DNA from: Sesamum alatum
Taxonomy: Eukaryota; Streptophyta; Magnoliopsida; Lamiales; Pedaliaceae
Assembly: GCA_034509735.1 (NCBI GenBank)
Contig: JACGWO010000012.1
Span: forward strand, 6,756,367-6,820,366
DNA length: 64,000 nucleotides
Reading direction: 5' to 3'
The notes beneath the pieces were generated by a model. The model saw only the letters and a list, made by a program, of their open reading frames with translations, did no database searches and had not been told where the DNA came from. Numbering within the stretch: the first letter of the stretch is position 1; the number at the start of each line of letters is the position of its first letter. Of this stretch, positions 1-12,225 are shown piece after piece. Made by a program: the position numbers and the translations under genes.

Positions 1-721
1 AACCAATTTAAATTCAAATAGGACCCTCTATAATTGAGGATAATATTATAATATTTATGAACTGTATTATAATAATAATTTTCTGTATAATATATTAAAG
101 TGTATTATATTTAAAGTATACTATATTTATTTTTAGTATTCTATATTTATATTATATTGACTGTATAATACTATTTGATTGATATATAATAGATGACTTG
201 GCTTAAACACCAAGTCCAAAGGACACCAGGCCCACAAATCTAAGAAGAAGCTATTATGGATCCTAAAGCATAGCCTGATCTAAGGAGGAGGCCCAACATC
301 TGCTAATGGGCAAAGATCATGGTTCAAGAAGCGGTAGCCTGGCCCAAAGAAGGACCAGACCAAGCACAAGTTTAAATTTGGGGTTTTTTTTTTTTTGTAG
401 TGTATTTGATCATTTTTGGAGTGTTTGCGCAAGCTTCAGAAAAGTACTTTTGAGCTTCTGCCTTTAAAAAAGTAGTTTTTAAGTGTTTAGGATGACAACT
501 TCTACTTTTGAAATTGCTACAAAAGACACTTTTAACAAAAGTCGGATGCACTTTGGAGGGTGATTCTAGCTGTTTTGACTTTTTTATAGATAAACCTAAC
601 TTCTTTCTGGACTACTTTATCCTTATTATAATAATCTTAATTCAAGTTTACCCTTTTTAATTTATTTTCAAAATTTCTCATCTAAAGTTGATGTTGGAGT
701 TTTCAAATAATTTAACACAAA

Positions 722-1345
722 CACTACCAAAAAATTCATTTTTTTCAAGGCAAATTTTCCTCACGAAAATCAATAATTTTGTCACATTAGCTTAATATGA
801 GGAAAAAAATTCGTCACAAGGTCCTCACAAATAGGGCATCGCATTAGGTCTAATGTAGGATAATGTGACGAAATATAATTTCCTCACATATATAATTGTG
901 AGGAAAATCATTTCCTCATTTGTGTATGTGATGAATATATCTTCATTTTAAATAATTTTTTTCCTCGCAATAAATTATTTTCTCACAAAAATGATTATAT
1001 TTTATTAAATGTGACCAAATATATCGTCACATTTGACTACTTATTCCTCACATATTATATTAACAAAATATGACGATAATTTTCTCACATTAGAATTATT
1101 CAAAATTAATTTTAAAAAACTCAATAATTGTATTTGTGACGACAATTTCCTCACAATAGAATTATCCGAAATAAATTTACACAAGTTTAAAAAGTCATTT
1201 GTGACAAAAAATTTCTCACATTATAATTTTTATTTCAATTAAATATACATTTTTTTAAATTTGCTTGTGAGGGGCATTTCCTCACATTAACATTCTAATT
1301 TGACATCATTTAGTCATCACAAAAAATGTTAATTGTAATTTTATC
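722..1345 (+). mobile_element. CACTA-like transposon end with subterminal repeat array
   Basis: The segment starts with CACTACCAAAAAATTC, a typical CACTA (En/Spm) terminus, and is followed by about 600 bp with many copies in both orientations of a short motif related to TTCCTCAC, GTGAGGAAA and GTGACGA. Arrays like this are where Spm-type transposases bind in known CACTA families. No transposase is visible nearby and I could not find a convincing partner terminus with a 3-bp target duplication, so this is probably one end of a non-autonomous or deleted element. Confidence 0.55.
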
Positions 1346-2137
1346 ACAATATCAACATTTAATAAGATTCATATTGTCATCCATATCTCGGCTGAATAAA
1401 ATAAAATTTCGCATCTCAAGCGCATTTGTCACAAAATAATTCAACATAAATAGTAACCTTGAACTTTTCATCAAAAATTAAAATCTTGTGTCAATTAGAT
1501 AATACTATGCAAGATATTTGTACATTAATTAAAGAAATGAAAAGAATCATGCATAAGAGAAAATTGGGACAAAATATTCGAATATAAAATATACTTGAAA
1601 TGCTAAAAAATTTGAGTAGATTACAAAATCCAAACTAGAAAAGAGAACAATTATGTATCCATATCAATTCCTAAAAATCCAAAAGTACCCTTTAAAAATA
1701 CGACCAATATATTTTCATCGAAGATGCTCTATCTACACAACGTATCAACATTTGACGTGTTCGAATCTCAAGTAGAACCATCTTCTGTCGTAGAATCTGA
1801 TAAAGAAGTATTCAAAGAAAAATCAATATGAATACTCAACAACTAAAATAATAATCTATTGCAACATTCAATATCCATTTCTCCTAAATAAATTGCTTAA
1901 ATATACAGATTTTGAACAAAATGCATCTTTGCACAAGAGAAATATGAATGATAAATTGGACTCCAAAAGTGACCAACAATTAGAAACAAAACAAATATTG
2001 AATGATCCAACACCCAAACATAGCTCATGTTCAAATACAAGTAAACAATCACTTTGAATCTCATTTCTCTTTCTTTTCTCTTCTACAGAGGTGCCTCTGC
2101 AATAGAGAAACGACCGCTATTTTTGTGTTATAGGGGT

Positions 2138-2275
2138 AAAAGAAAGGCCCTATTTATTTGTTTCAGGGGCAGCAAATGCTGCCCCTAATTCTCTGTTACA
2201 GGAGCAGCAAACAGGGTCTATAATATTAAATTTTGCTGCTCCTAATAGAGAATTGCTGCCCCTGATAAATATTAA
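2138..2275. repeat. Cluster of short palindromes, GGGGCAGCAAATGCTGCCCC type
   Basis: A perfect 20-bp palindrome (two 10-bp arms) lies near 2166-2185. Related half-sites with GGAGCAGCAAA and TTTTGCTGCTCC, then TTGCTGCCCCTG, follow within 100 bp, so the stretch can fold into several nested hairpins. It probably belongs to the subterminal region of a DNA transposon. No coding content is visible. Confidence 0.5.
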
Positions 2276-3850
2276 ATTGAGCAACATCAATTTGAAACAA
2301 TTCTCCCATCATATTTAATCAACAAGAATCACAAAAAGGTCAACGTTTTCAACAACATGCCCCAACTACATTAGCAGTACTTAGACATATTAATCAAGCA
2401 ATGTCAATTGAAACAATTCTCCCATCATGTTAAATCAAGAACAATCACAAAAAGATCAACATATTCATCAACATACCCCAACTACATAAAAAAAATTCAA
2501 GGGAGTAATTCTTACTAGTGAATATAGTCGGAGGAATGCCAGGAAGCTTTTGCAGAAATTGTTGCATTTGCGCCATTTGACTTTGTAAGATATCTATCTT
2601 TTCTTAATATGTCCAGTTTTACTCCTTACAGGCATCCATCTCCTTCTTCTGTTCCTCTAATGTCATTCTATGTTCCTCAAATTTTCTATTAGTATTCAGT
2701 ATTTTAATAATATAAATAAAAAACATTTGTATAAAATTAAATATGAGATATATTAATTGATATAAAATTTATTATTTTTTGAGAAAAAATAATTATTATT
2801 AACAAAAGACAAGAGCAATTATTAAACAAAAATAGTATCCTTTTAGCACGTGGTGACAAAATGGTCTTTAATCAATTAAGCCTGTTTGAGACGTGATTTT
2901 TCCCTAAACACTATCCAATTTAGCTATTATCTGTTTTTCACTTTTTTGACAAACACTACCCACTTTTGAGTTTGGTGCAACTTTCAACTTTTTCTACAAA
3001 AATAAATTTTTGAAAAGCAGATGTTTTTGCAAACACTCCCTTCATACGAACCACATTTTTTTCGAAAATTTATATCACATGGTAATAGGATAATATCTTT
3101 TATATATTGTATTTTATTAATTAAATAAGAAACTATATATATATATATAGTATTTGAAACTTATAAAATCATGTTAATTTCTCAATGTATAAAAATGTAA
3201 TAATGTTCTATTGTTATTTTCAAAATGTTCCATAGATAAACTTAGTATAGAATTAAATATTGAGTTCTGCATAAATAAGTTTGCACTGTTATATATAGTA
3301 AGACGATCATTAAAATATGAAATACCATTATATAATTTAAATTTAATGAAAATACTATAATAATTATAAATTTTCAACATAGTGTGGGGTTTATTCTAGT
3401 ACGATAATATAATATATGATGTTAGATCTCACTTCTTAGCAATTATGGGTATATTAACAATTAATATGCTATAATAATATTATCAAGTGAATTTATCCAA
3501 GACAGTGTTATTCACCTGTTATTATAATAATTAATAGTAAATGAAGAAATTTGTCAGTTTCAAATAGTCCAATTTAAAGAAAATATTAAGTTAACAATTT
3601 TATGTCATAAATGTATATGTCTTTTTACGTTTACCATTAATTGTATTGACATATAATGATTTCAACTCAATTTTTATGAGGTGCACTTGCAAGGTTTCTT
3701 TGGTGCTAACGTAGCATTTTTTGAGTTTTTATTTCATTGTTGTTTGCGAGAATTCCATGTTCAATCTATGGGCTGATAATGCGAAGCCCATAAAGATTGG
3801 CTCACCTCAGTTTGGGCTCGTATTAGTTAACCTTCTTATAATTTGAATAT
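2276..3850. other. AT-rich intergenic DNA, no gene seen
   Basis: The segment is very AT-rich with runs of alternating AT (for example near 3136-3150). Open frames in it are short and low in complexity. The part before 3040 belongs to the tentative inverted-repeat relic; the remainder holds nothing I can name. Confidence 0.6.
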
Positions 3851-3852
3851 TT

Positions 3853-4062
3853 GGTCCGATTTAGTCAATTCCAAATAATAACTTTATATTTATTTTGGAT
3901 CGATCCATAAAAATACATAAAACCCAAATTTAATATGGATTTATGATTTAATTTCTTCACGACAAGTCCAAATTTATTATGGACTTTTATTTTGGAACTC
4001 AATTATTAATTAATTTATTTGGGCTTCAATCGGTAATTTATTCCAAAAATTTAATGTCAATA
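3853..4062 (-). repeat. Left (3') LTR remnant of the 3.85-10.05 kb gypsy element
   Basis: About 210 bp match 9838-10050 in the same orientation, sharing CCGATTTAGTCAAT, TATTTTGGATCGATCC and TTATTATGGACTTTTATTTT. The flanking GATGCCCCCACTTC (4063-4076) is a polypurine tract on the minus strand. Weak similarity continues leftward to about 3780, so the true LTR is probably longer. Confidence 0.65.
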
Positions 4063-4076
4063 GATGCCCCCACTTC

Positions 4077-4279
4077 AAAGCTCGGTGAAGAACTTACCAA
4101 ATATTGTCGGAGGCGGGACTTGAAGTATTTGAGCTTCTCACTACAATTACCTTTTGTTCCTTTTTTTTTTAGAATTCATGTGAGTATATTAGTGCACTTG
4201 ACTTCACCAATTTGTTGCAAAAAATGCAAGTAGTCTTTCAAGCTCGGTGGGACGCCTGCTTTGCCTATTCAAAATTATC

Positions 4280-4320
<41 letters not shown>

Positions 4321-6875
4321 GAATCAACATCAAATTCTCTTACCAAGAGTTAAGTCTTGTCTTGAATGACTTCTCTTTTGCATTTAATGGCAATATTACC
4401 AAAAAAAAAAAAAAAAAAAAAAACTCTATTTTAATTTTGGCAATAGCAACTGAACAAATCTTCAAGCAATTGAATTTTCACAGATTTCAACATTATGGAA
4501 TTGGTTATAGCATTTCCATCTTTGCAATCAGCCTTCTCCAATCCGTGAGACTTTTGGCAAATTTCCAATTTTCAGCTATAGAAAAATATTATAAATGGGT
4601 GACGTTAGTAATAGACTTTCACCAAGTGGATACGAGTAGAGCAATTTTTTGACTTGTTTCTTGCCATCTTCGAAGTAACGTTCTTGTGGTTTGCTGCTTT
4701 TTCCATGAACTTGTGAACGAGCCCTCGCACTCTGTGTGCCATGTGTTTAGAAGTTTGTAAACGAGAAAAGTTCTTTATTGTTGTTGTACTTTTAGGCACT
4801 CTGTGTGCCATGTGTTTAGAAGTTTGTAAACGAGAAAAGTTCTTTATTGTTGTTGTACTTTTAGGCATACATATGCACATGTATTTCTCTTAATGATTTT
4901 GGCTTCTAATTGGCTTCTGTAAATTTGTTGTTTGATAGGGATGGACTTTGAAGATTTCAACGAGCTATTCCCCCGCATCATCGTTTAAAGTGGCAAGGAC
5001 AACGTTAAGGTCAAAGGCATCACCTTTTGCGTTAACGAACCGTTCCCACGTATCATCATTTGAAGGGACACAGACAACCTCGAGGTCAAAGACACCACTT
5101 TATATGTTCATGTCCGCCGGCATCGTCCCACCGTCCAAGGTTCGATCTTTGCACAATCATGCACATCCATTGATGTTACGAAGAGACGATGAGAGAAAGC
5201 TTGACTCCCCTCCCCCCCCCCCCCCTCCCCAACTTTTTCCCAATCCAAGGTCTTGATGGGCAATCCTTCTCTTTATAACGTTGAAGCCGACATCGAGTTT
5301 GCATTTTCAAGTCGTCACCTCATCATCGACGGGTCTCATAAAGAATTCCACCGTCCAAGTTTTACAAGGCATCCCTTTTTACGGAAGACACGTTAGGCCA
5401 ACATGCAAGCAATCTTCACGAAGTTGAGAATCATGTCGCTGTTCACATATTTCCCTTCACGCGCATCCACCAAAAGAACATTCCACAAGGTAGATGTGCA
5501 AGGCCGTCATGCGAGCATCCTTCATGAAGTCAAGATTCTTGCAGTCATTCAGACATTTCTTTTTACGTGCATCTGCAATGAGAAGCTCACCATAGAAGAC
5601 GCGCGAGGCCATCATCAAGCGTCCTTCACGAAGTCGAGATCCATGCCACTGTTCGCACATTTCTCTTCATGTGCACCCGCAACAAGATCTTCACCATATA
5701 AGAAGAGCGAGGCCATCATCCAAGTGTCCTTCATGAAGTCCGGATCCACGCCTTTGTTCACGTGTCCCTTTTCACCTGCATCGCTACAAGGACATCCTTC
5801 AAGTTTTTCTCGAGTTATGGTGCCTTATGTGACGTCTTGCCTTCCACCCAGAGAAGTTGTTAGATGAAGTTGAATCTTCATGGCTGCTTGTACTTGGGAA
5901 TTTCAACGACGAGGTCGTCTTTTCTTCAAAGGAGTTGCTTAGTGATGACGCTTGTGAGCCCTCCGTGCCATGAAGTCATGAGTTTTTACTTTTTGGTGCG
6001 CCACCGACTTCCCAAGGATTCATACGACATGTTCACCCCCAATTGGGTCGACCGCCGTTCAGGCAACGTCTTCTTCACATGTTTCTTGAGTGAAAGTTGT
6101 TTTTTTGGAATCCCAACGGCCTTGGCCGCTCCCACTTGTTGACGTCGATCATTGCCCCCAAGCCGTGAAGCACTTGATGAGAAGTCTTTTCTACTTAAGC
6201 GAGACGACCCTTACCAAGAAGCCGAAGAGAGCTTGTTCAACCTCGAAGGACGTGGTCACCAAGAGAGTGAAAACTTCAATGCTTGAAGACACTTTGTATT
6301 TGTCCGAGAATCCAACAGAGGGCTTTGAAGAAGATGGAAGTGCGTCCTGAAGACTCAGTACGACATTTCACAACTTTCAATTTGTCCATTTGAGTATTTA
6401 GAATATAAAACTTTTTTTTTGTTGCTTCATTGCCAGTCAATGTAAAAAAATATTTCGTCACATATTAAAATGACTTTCATTTTTACTCAAAATTCTGTTT
6501 GTGCTTTTGATTGAGCACTAACTTTATTTCTTCTTGTTGTCGTTGAATTCAAATATGAATGACTGTAATTGCACGAACTTTTTAAGCTCATAAACAAACT
6601 TGGCTAACTTTAAGATAAACCAAACTTGTTTAAGAATATGACTAAACTTGAAAATAGGTTCAAGCTGCCTACGAACCCAATAAAGGGATCAAGTTAAAAC
6701 GTAGTTCAAACAAACTTGAATTTTCTTTTTCTTCTCCTTTTTTCTATTTAACAGAAGGGATGCCGTACACAGTTTATACTCATGTGGGCCAAGAGTAACT
6801 TGCAGTAAGCTCATGCGTCATGGAGCATCTTCTTCATAAATTTGTCATTTGCAAGGTCGAGGCTGTATCTTGGAT
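4077..6875. other. Internal non-coding or decayed region of the gypsy element
   Basis: No domain is recognised. The stretch contains long homopolymers (T run 4283-4318, A run 4401-4422, C run near 5212-5224) and a 69-bp tandem duplication. From about 4950 to 6350 the base composition becomes balanced and recurrent words such as CCTTCACGAAGTC and CATCCTTC suggest a former repetitive coding or structural segment on the plus strand. All frames there are broken. Confidence 0.45.
4728..4865. repeat. Perfect 69-bp tandem duplication
   Basis: The unit at 4728-4796 (starting CACTCTGTGTGCCATGTG and ending GTACTTTTAGG) is repeated without visible change at 4797-4865. The identity points to a recent duplication inside an otherwise decayed retroelement. 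Confidence 0.9.
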
Positions 6876-9368
6876 TTATGATGATGGAGGTTTCATGTTC
6901 TCTATCTTCAAGTTGTGCTCGGGAACGTCTTGGATCTCATTTTTGGAGATGTCTAAGCTAGAGTCATCATCAACACTGACATAGTTAGATGGACGTAGCT
7001 TCATGCTTTCTTCGTCCTCCTTATTTGAAGTGCCTTTCGAATCGTGCAATCGTCTGGCAAGGCGTCGCTTCACCTTGATTGGCTTGTTTGAAGGGATAAG
7101 CAGGAATGACGTCTTACTTTCCCGGGGCCTAGACATATGAGGTGTTTGATTTTTTTCATCTTCTTTCGGCTTGTTTGGCCTTTGAATTTCATCGTTTTCG
7201 TCTTTCTCCATGTACTGAGTGGCTACACAGGTGTCTTTCTGTTTCATTCACTTCCTCACAGGTTCATTTGGAGTGAAGCCTAAGCCAGTGCGCAGTTGGT
7301 CGACACAAGAACCTTGTCTTCTCAACTCGTGTTGTGCTTCATTAGTTCATGAATCTTTTCACCGGTCAACTCGGGAATTAATTTTCTCAGTCGAGATGGA
7401 GCCGGAAAGTCATACGCCACTTTCGCCAAAAAAGGTGGTAAGCTTTTGAGCTGAATGCCCCCAGCATTTCTGCCTGTTGATTTTTTAGAAGAAGTGGCCC
7501 ACCTAAGACCAACGCTTGTAGACCGGTGATAGGCTCGATGAGTTCTGCTTTGGCACTTTGTGTCGCTTAGTTTCACCTTACTGGATCGTTTTATTCGTTT
7601 GAATAGTGGAGGAGCATGGTCTTGTGATGAGTTTTATTTGTCTTTTTCGTCGGACCGAATAACATACAGGAATACTGACGAGTAAGGTGGCCTCTTTACT
7701 TATGATTCCTGCTAGCTGACACTTCACCAATGGTCAATTTGCCGAGCTTTCTATCATCGCTTTCAGAATGAGTGGGTTTGGAGTGCGCTTCCTTGATTGG
7801 TTGATAGGCTGGGATCTTTGAAGGCGTTGCTTCTTGCATCTCGTTTGGGTCGAGGTGGGCCTTGGCATCAACAGCGTATTCGACTTTGGTGAAGGGCTTC
7901 ATGTCAGTATCAAAGGCCTCCCTTTGTATGAGCTCATGATTATCCAATCAAAGTTTCGGTGGTACTGCCGTAGAGATGGTAGAGCTTTTTCATTTTCCGA
8001 AACATGTAAGTCATTTGTTGAAGTGACGCTGGCAACGTTCGTGCCCGCCATTTCTTCATCATCCAAAGTAAGCCAATCTTTATTACGTGGGGCTTGTTGG
8101 TTTTGAGGCCTTTCACTCATTTTCTTGCTTGGAGGAAATTTGACATGAGTTGTTTTGGTGGCCATATATCTTTGACGTCAGGTATGATGAAGTCTTTGTC
8201 CTCTTTTAACTCCTTCTTTTGGTAGTCAATTGAAAATTTGGATTTATGATTGGTGATGCTTATCTCCATGTTATGCGCGCGGGTAGCCAACTCCTCAAAG
8301 CTTCTTGGCTTGATCCCCTGCAAGATGTAAACAAGACCCAAATGGATACCTTGGATGCACATTTCTATCGTCGAGGCCTCTGAAAGTTTATCATTGCAAC
8401 TTAGACTTAGAGCGCGCCAACGGTTGATATAGTTGATGGCTGGCTCGTCCTTCCACTGTCTTGCGTTGGTAAGTTCATACATGATCACCATTCGGCGGGT
8501 GCTGTAGAAGCGGTTTAGGAATTGTTTCTCCATCTCATCCAAACTATCAATTGAGTCGAGTTGTAGATGGACATGCCAATCGAAAGCCTTTTCTTTAAGC
8601 GATCTGACGAACTACTTCACCAAAAGGTCACCGTCATTGCCAGTGTTGTTGCATGTCTAGGTGAAGTGGGCGATATGTTGTTTTGGGTTACTTCTTCCAT
8701 CCAATTATCGTAGTTTCGATGGTTAGTATCCCGTCAGCATTCTAAAGGCATCAATGCACCTCGTATATGGTTTTGAATACGAGGGGCGAGCTTTAGGTCG
8801 TTCAGCCGTATTAGGCTTTGATGGTGTCATCGATCATGTCTTACAATTGTCGAACAGACCATGTAGCAATAGATGTTTCAGAACGTGTAGACTTTTGGGC
8901 GAAGTCATGCGTCGGTGATGCTTTATCCACTTGCTTCTCACTTTCAACATGGTTCGAGAAGGAGGCATGCTTGTGACTGTTGTTGGTTTCTTCAACGTTC
9001 ATATGCTCTTGGTCGCTCATCAATTGGGCGATTTGGAGGTCTTTTTCCTCGACGATCTTCTGAAGATTACCGATGGCTTCGGTCATATATGCTAATTGTT
9101 CCTCCATTGCAGTCACGTCGGCCATCATAGTGGGGATGATAGCGAAATGTGTGGACTTGGAGTTGATCTCGGTAGGACTTATCGAGTTTGAATTGTGTGA
9201 AGGAGTCGTGTCAACAATCTTGCCACGGTTGTAGTGGCGTTGGCGGTGACTTGATCCTTCTTGAGCGCCATTGAGCATTTGGATGTGATGACTTGAACTT
9301 TGACGTAGGAGGAAGAGATGAGGGGTAGAGATTGTCCCACTGGGCATGCCAGAAATTTGTTCACACAA
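6876..9368 (-). pseudogene. Broken gypsy gag region (Retrotrans_gag-type domain)
   Basis: Read on the minus strand, a first piece (about 9368-8841) contains a charged coiled-coil stretch around MEEQLAYMTEAIGNLQ. A second (8542-8117, 141 aa) matches the plant retrotransposon gag pattern, with FLNRFYSTRRMV, then INRWRALSL, then YILQGIKPRSFEELATRAH. A third, weaker set of fragments (8165-6876) is lysine- and glutamate-rich. The pieces lie in different frames with stops between them, so no full gag can be made. In active relatives this protein forms the virus-like particle. It is the only recognisable coding part of the 3.85-10.05 kb element. Confidence 0.75.
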
Positions 9369-9837
9369 TTTCGTGTCTGCAAAAATAATTATGAAACAAA
9401 AAAAAATATGGACAAATAGAGATTATTGATTTAAGAAGAAAAGTTGATACAATCTCCAATTTGGATGTAATCCCCTGACTCTTCCTTCCAAATGTTGATC
9501 CAAGGGTTTGAAGCTTATTCTTGGACGTTGATGTGTAATCTCCTCTGAATTTGTGGAGTGAACTACGTGTCACCTTGAAATTTGGTATCAAAGCTTGAAA
9601 ATTTGATGCTGTGGAAGACATGGAACCTTCGCGGCTGCAGAGATTCGTTGTGGCAGAGAGCTTTTCGACTTGGGTTGTTTGATTTGTTGTTTGTGTATGT
9701 CTTTTGTGAGAGGTGGAGGCCTCTTTTTGTAGGCGTGAGTAGGGCTTAAGCAGATTGGGCTCACTTCCATTGGGCTTGATCACCATGGGCTTTGACATGG
9801 ACTAGTCTTATGATGGACTGCATTTCGAACATGTATC

Positions 9838-10050
9838 TGGCCCGATTTAGTCAATCCAAAACAATAACTTTATATTTATTTTGGATCGATCCATAAAAAT
9901 ATATAAGACCCAAATTTAATATGGGTTTATGAATTTAATTTTTTCACGATAAAACCAAATTTATTATGGACTTTTATTTTAGAATTCAATTATTGGCCAA
10001 TTTATTTGGACTTTAATTGGTAATTTATTCTAAATATTTTAATGTCAACA
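9838..10050 (-). repeat. Right (5') LTR remnant of the gypsy element
   Basis: This copy matches 3853-4062. Its right end, TGTTGACATT on the minus strand, is a standard LTR start. The LTR may extend left to about 9650, where a CTACAAAAAGAGG sequence could be a decayed TATA region on the minus strand. The boundary sits 81 bp downstream of the P450 stop codon, inside that gene's 3' UTR. Confidence 0.65.
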
Positions 10051-10131
10051 GTATCAAAACATCCAACAAAAGTCCCACTAGCATCAAGATATCATCTTGA
10101 TACACAAATTTATTTCTTAAAACACACAAAC

Positions 10132-11815
10132 TTAGTAAAGGTGGTCTGGAAGTGTAGGTTCCATGACGATGGAAAAAGGTTCTTTAGGATGTGTAGTGAG
10201 ACCGTACTCTTCCTCCATGCTTATATCTTCAGGATTCATGCCGTCAATTAATTTTAAGTCAAATCCATGCAGCAAATTAGCCAACGTTGTTCGGACAACC
10301 CTTAGTCCGAGACTATACCCAGGGCATCTTCTCCGACCTGACCCAAATGGCAATATGGCAAAATTACTTCCCATAATATCTATTTCTTTGTTCAGGAACC
10401 TCTCCGGCAAGAACTTCAAAGGTGAATCCCATGAGTTGGGGTCTCTCCCTATGCTCCATGTGTTGATTAGCACAGTTGTTCCTTTTGCTATGTCGTAGCC
10501 TGCAACTTTGCAATCGTCCATGGCGTAATGGGGGGCCAAAAGTGTAGTAAGTGGATGTAATCTCATTGACTCCATGATAACAGCATCTATGTAAGGCAGT
10601 TGAGAGTAGTCTTTCTCTTCTATCCATTTGTTTCTTCCGATTACTCTGTCAAGCTCTTCTTTAGCCTTTTTAATGGTATGAGGGTGTTTTAGGATTTCAT
10701 GGATAGCCCATTCGACTGTAATAGCTGTGGTATCTGTCCCACCAACTAGTAAGTTCTGTAAATATCAGGAGAGGAACAAATTAAGATAGGCCATCTACCT
10801 ATTGCATGTCTTAACTACAAGAATTTCAATGGAAGTATGTACAAATATATATATTCTCAAGAAACCATGTTAGAAATTTGAGCTCCAAATGAGAAATGGG
10901 TACCTGAGCTAATGCCTTGACATGATTCCTTGTGAGTTTAACTTCAAGATTCGGATCCTCACCTAGCTGCAATAATGCGTCTAGCACATCTTCTGGAATG
11001 AAGTCTTCTTGTGCAGCCTTTCTAGCCAGGTGATCATCGAGCACGTAGTCGTAAAACTTGTCCAGTTTCTTGGACAAGGCCTTCATCCTCTTAACATATC
11101 CCTGCAGATCCACAGAACTTAGCCATGGTATCCAGTCCCCGATATGGAAAACTCCACCAAAGAAGAACCACTCGTCCAGCATTCCTCGCAATTCATCCAC
11201 CTTTATAATTGCCTTCTCATCTTCAACTTCAGTAGTAAAGTATTTATTGCTAAATACCATCCTACATATAGTTGACAGAGAAAAACGCGATAAGTGGTCT
11301 CTAAGCACGACCGGCTTCCCTGAGAGAGAACGTAGACGAGAGAGGAAACTACGCCCCTCCTCAATACGAATATGCTCAAAGGATTCCATTTTTTTAGCAT
11401 TGAACACCTCCGTAAGGTAAATTTTACGTATTTGTCGCCAATAAGGGCCGTAAGGAGCCCATGTCATGTCTGAGTAATTGTAGCTAGTGTATTTACCGGC
11501 AGCAAGTGCCGGTCTGGAGGCAAAGACCGTATCATGTACCCTTAAAAACTGTTTGGCCACCTCCGGTGAGGATGCAACCACAACTGGAAATTTCCCAAAC
11601 TTTAGCTGCATAATATCACCGTACTTTCGGGATAAAAAGTGAAGGGATTGATGTGGGATGGGACCAACCAGGTTCAAATTGCCAATTATCGGCCATGGCT
11701 TCGGACCTGGTGGAAACTTTCGTTTCGGTTGCTGTCGGCGGAGTATTTTGGAGAGAGAGGCTGCTGCGACAGCTAAACATAGTAGTGCTATTAATGCTGA
11801 GGAGGAGATGTCCAT
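10132..11815 (-). CDS. Cytochrome P450, CYP71 clan (CYP92-like), apparently intact
   Basis: Two exons, 11815-10904 (304 codons) and 10755-10132 (207 codons plus stop), are joined in phase 0 by a 148-bp GT-AG intron at the place conserved in plant A-type P450s; the product is 511 aa. Seen: an N-terminal hydrophobic anchor (about residues 6-24), the proline hinge PPGPKP (35-40), C-helix WxxxR (126-130), I-helix GGTDTT (309-314), ExxR (366-369), PERF (421-424) and the haem loop FGSGRRRCPG with Cys448. The ATG at 11815 was chosen because it gives a normal-length anchor; frame remains open 67 codons upstream but that part is not P450-like. Known family role: ER-anchored, NADPH-P450-reductase-dependent monooxygenase. 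KYTSYNYSDMTWAPYGPYWRQ resembles CYP92 enzymes, which include terpene-modifying and flavonoid-type members; the substrate cannot be told. A decayed paralogue lies at 28812-33646. Confidence 0.93.
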
Positions 11816-11878
11816 TTGGGGCAGCAAGTATTGATATGGAGGAGGTTGTGGCAAAGAATCTGTTGGAGAGTCAAGTGT

Positions 11879-11888
11879 AGTTATAGTT
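11879..11888 (-). promoter_or_regulatory. Candidate TATA box of the P450 gene
   Basis: On the minus strand CTATAACTACAC occurs about 65-75 bp upstream of the ATG. The pseudogene paralogue has CTATAAGTACAC at the matching place, and this conservation is the reason for choosing it. A second candidate, TCTTATAAGA, lies about 130 bp upstream near 11946-11955. Confidence 0.4.
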
Positions 11889-12014
11889 GAAGCTAGCTTA
11901 GAGTAATGTGAAGGAAATCCACCAAAAATCCAAGATAGATGACATCTTATAAGAAGAGATGACCCTCTATTGGTTGCAGATATTTGCCATTTGGCTAAAA
12001 ACTTCCATGTATAC

Positions 12015-12225
12015 ATATGACTTTCAAATTTATGGGTTCGAACCCCGTCAATATGTACAATATTGTTTTACTTAATAGTACGTGTAGTTCTACTTTATAA
12101 TAGGTAATTAGCATAGATTATTATAGTTATTGATAAGTTATGAGATTTAGATATTTGATATGGATGATTGTAATGAGTTCATACAAAATAAATAATAGTT
12201 CATCGCTTTCACTTCGACAATATAT
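12015..12225 (+). mobile_element. SINE remnant (5' truncated)
   Basis: A pol III B-box-like GGTTCGAACCC is present at 12035-12045, followed by a body shared with 46426-46660 (AATAGTAnGTGT, ATAGGTnATTAGCAT, GATATGGATnATTGTAAT) and the same AAATAAATAATAG-type tail. The A-box end is missing. It lies about 200 bp upstream of the P450 start codon, in the promoter region. Confidence 0.65.

Larger units (their letters stand above)
418..3040. mobile_element. Possible DNA-transposon relic bounded by short inverted repeats
   Basis: The left end reads GGAGTGTTTGCGCAAGC and the right end, reverse-complemented, reads GGGAGTGTTTGCAAAAACA, so about 12 bp of matching inverted ends face each other. Further inward both sides have AGTGTTTAGG-like and AAAAGT-rich stretches. 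No clean target duplication was found and there is no coding sequence, so this is a tentative hAT-like or MITE-like pair. The interior contains a separate CACTA-like repeat array and short palindromes. Confidence 0.3.
3853..10050 (-). mobile_element. Decayed Ty3/gypsy-type LTR retrotransposon with gag
   Basis: Two related direct repeats of about 210 bp bound this 6.2-kb stretch. Read on the minus strand the right repeat starts TGTTGACATT at 10050 and the left copy starts at 4062. Just inside the left copy the minus strand reads GAAGTGGGGGCATC, a purine-rich tract as expected immediately upstream of a 3' LTR, which fixes the orientation as minus. A gag domain lies at 8117-8542. Protease, reverse transcriptase and integrase were not recognised, so the element is defective or of the large non-autonomous kind. 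Its 5' LTR ends 81 bp from the stop codon of the P450 gene. Confidence 0.7.

Noticed and set aside
394..404. TTTTTTGTAGTG as the right terminus of a CACTA element
   Set aside because: No left partner or subterminal repeats lie to its left within the window, and no 3-bp duplication can be shown.
2510..2526. ACTAGTG as the partner end of the CACTA-like element starting at 722
   Set aside because: Only CACTA plus a few bases match, the 3-bp flanks differ, and subterminal repeats are absent on this side.
5403..5867. 154-aa plus-strand ORF as a gene
   Set aside because: It consists of diverged internal repeats within a dead gypsy element, with no recognised domain or start context, and overlaps frames of similar length.
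9580..9597. TGGTATCAAAGC, resembling a tRNA-Met primer site, on the plus strand
   Set aside because: The gag and the polypurine tract of the surrounding element point to the minus strand, there is no LTR end directly to the left, and one base differs from the consensus. Treated as chance.
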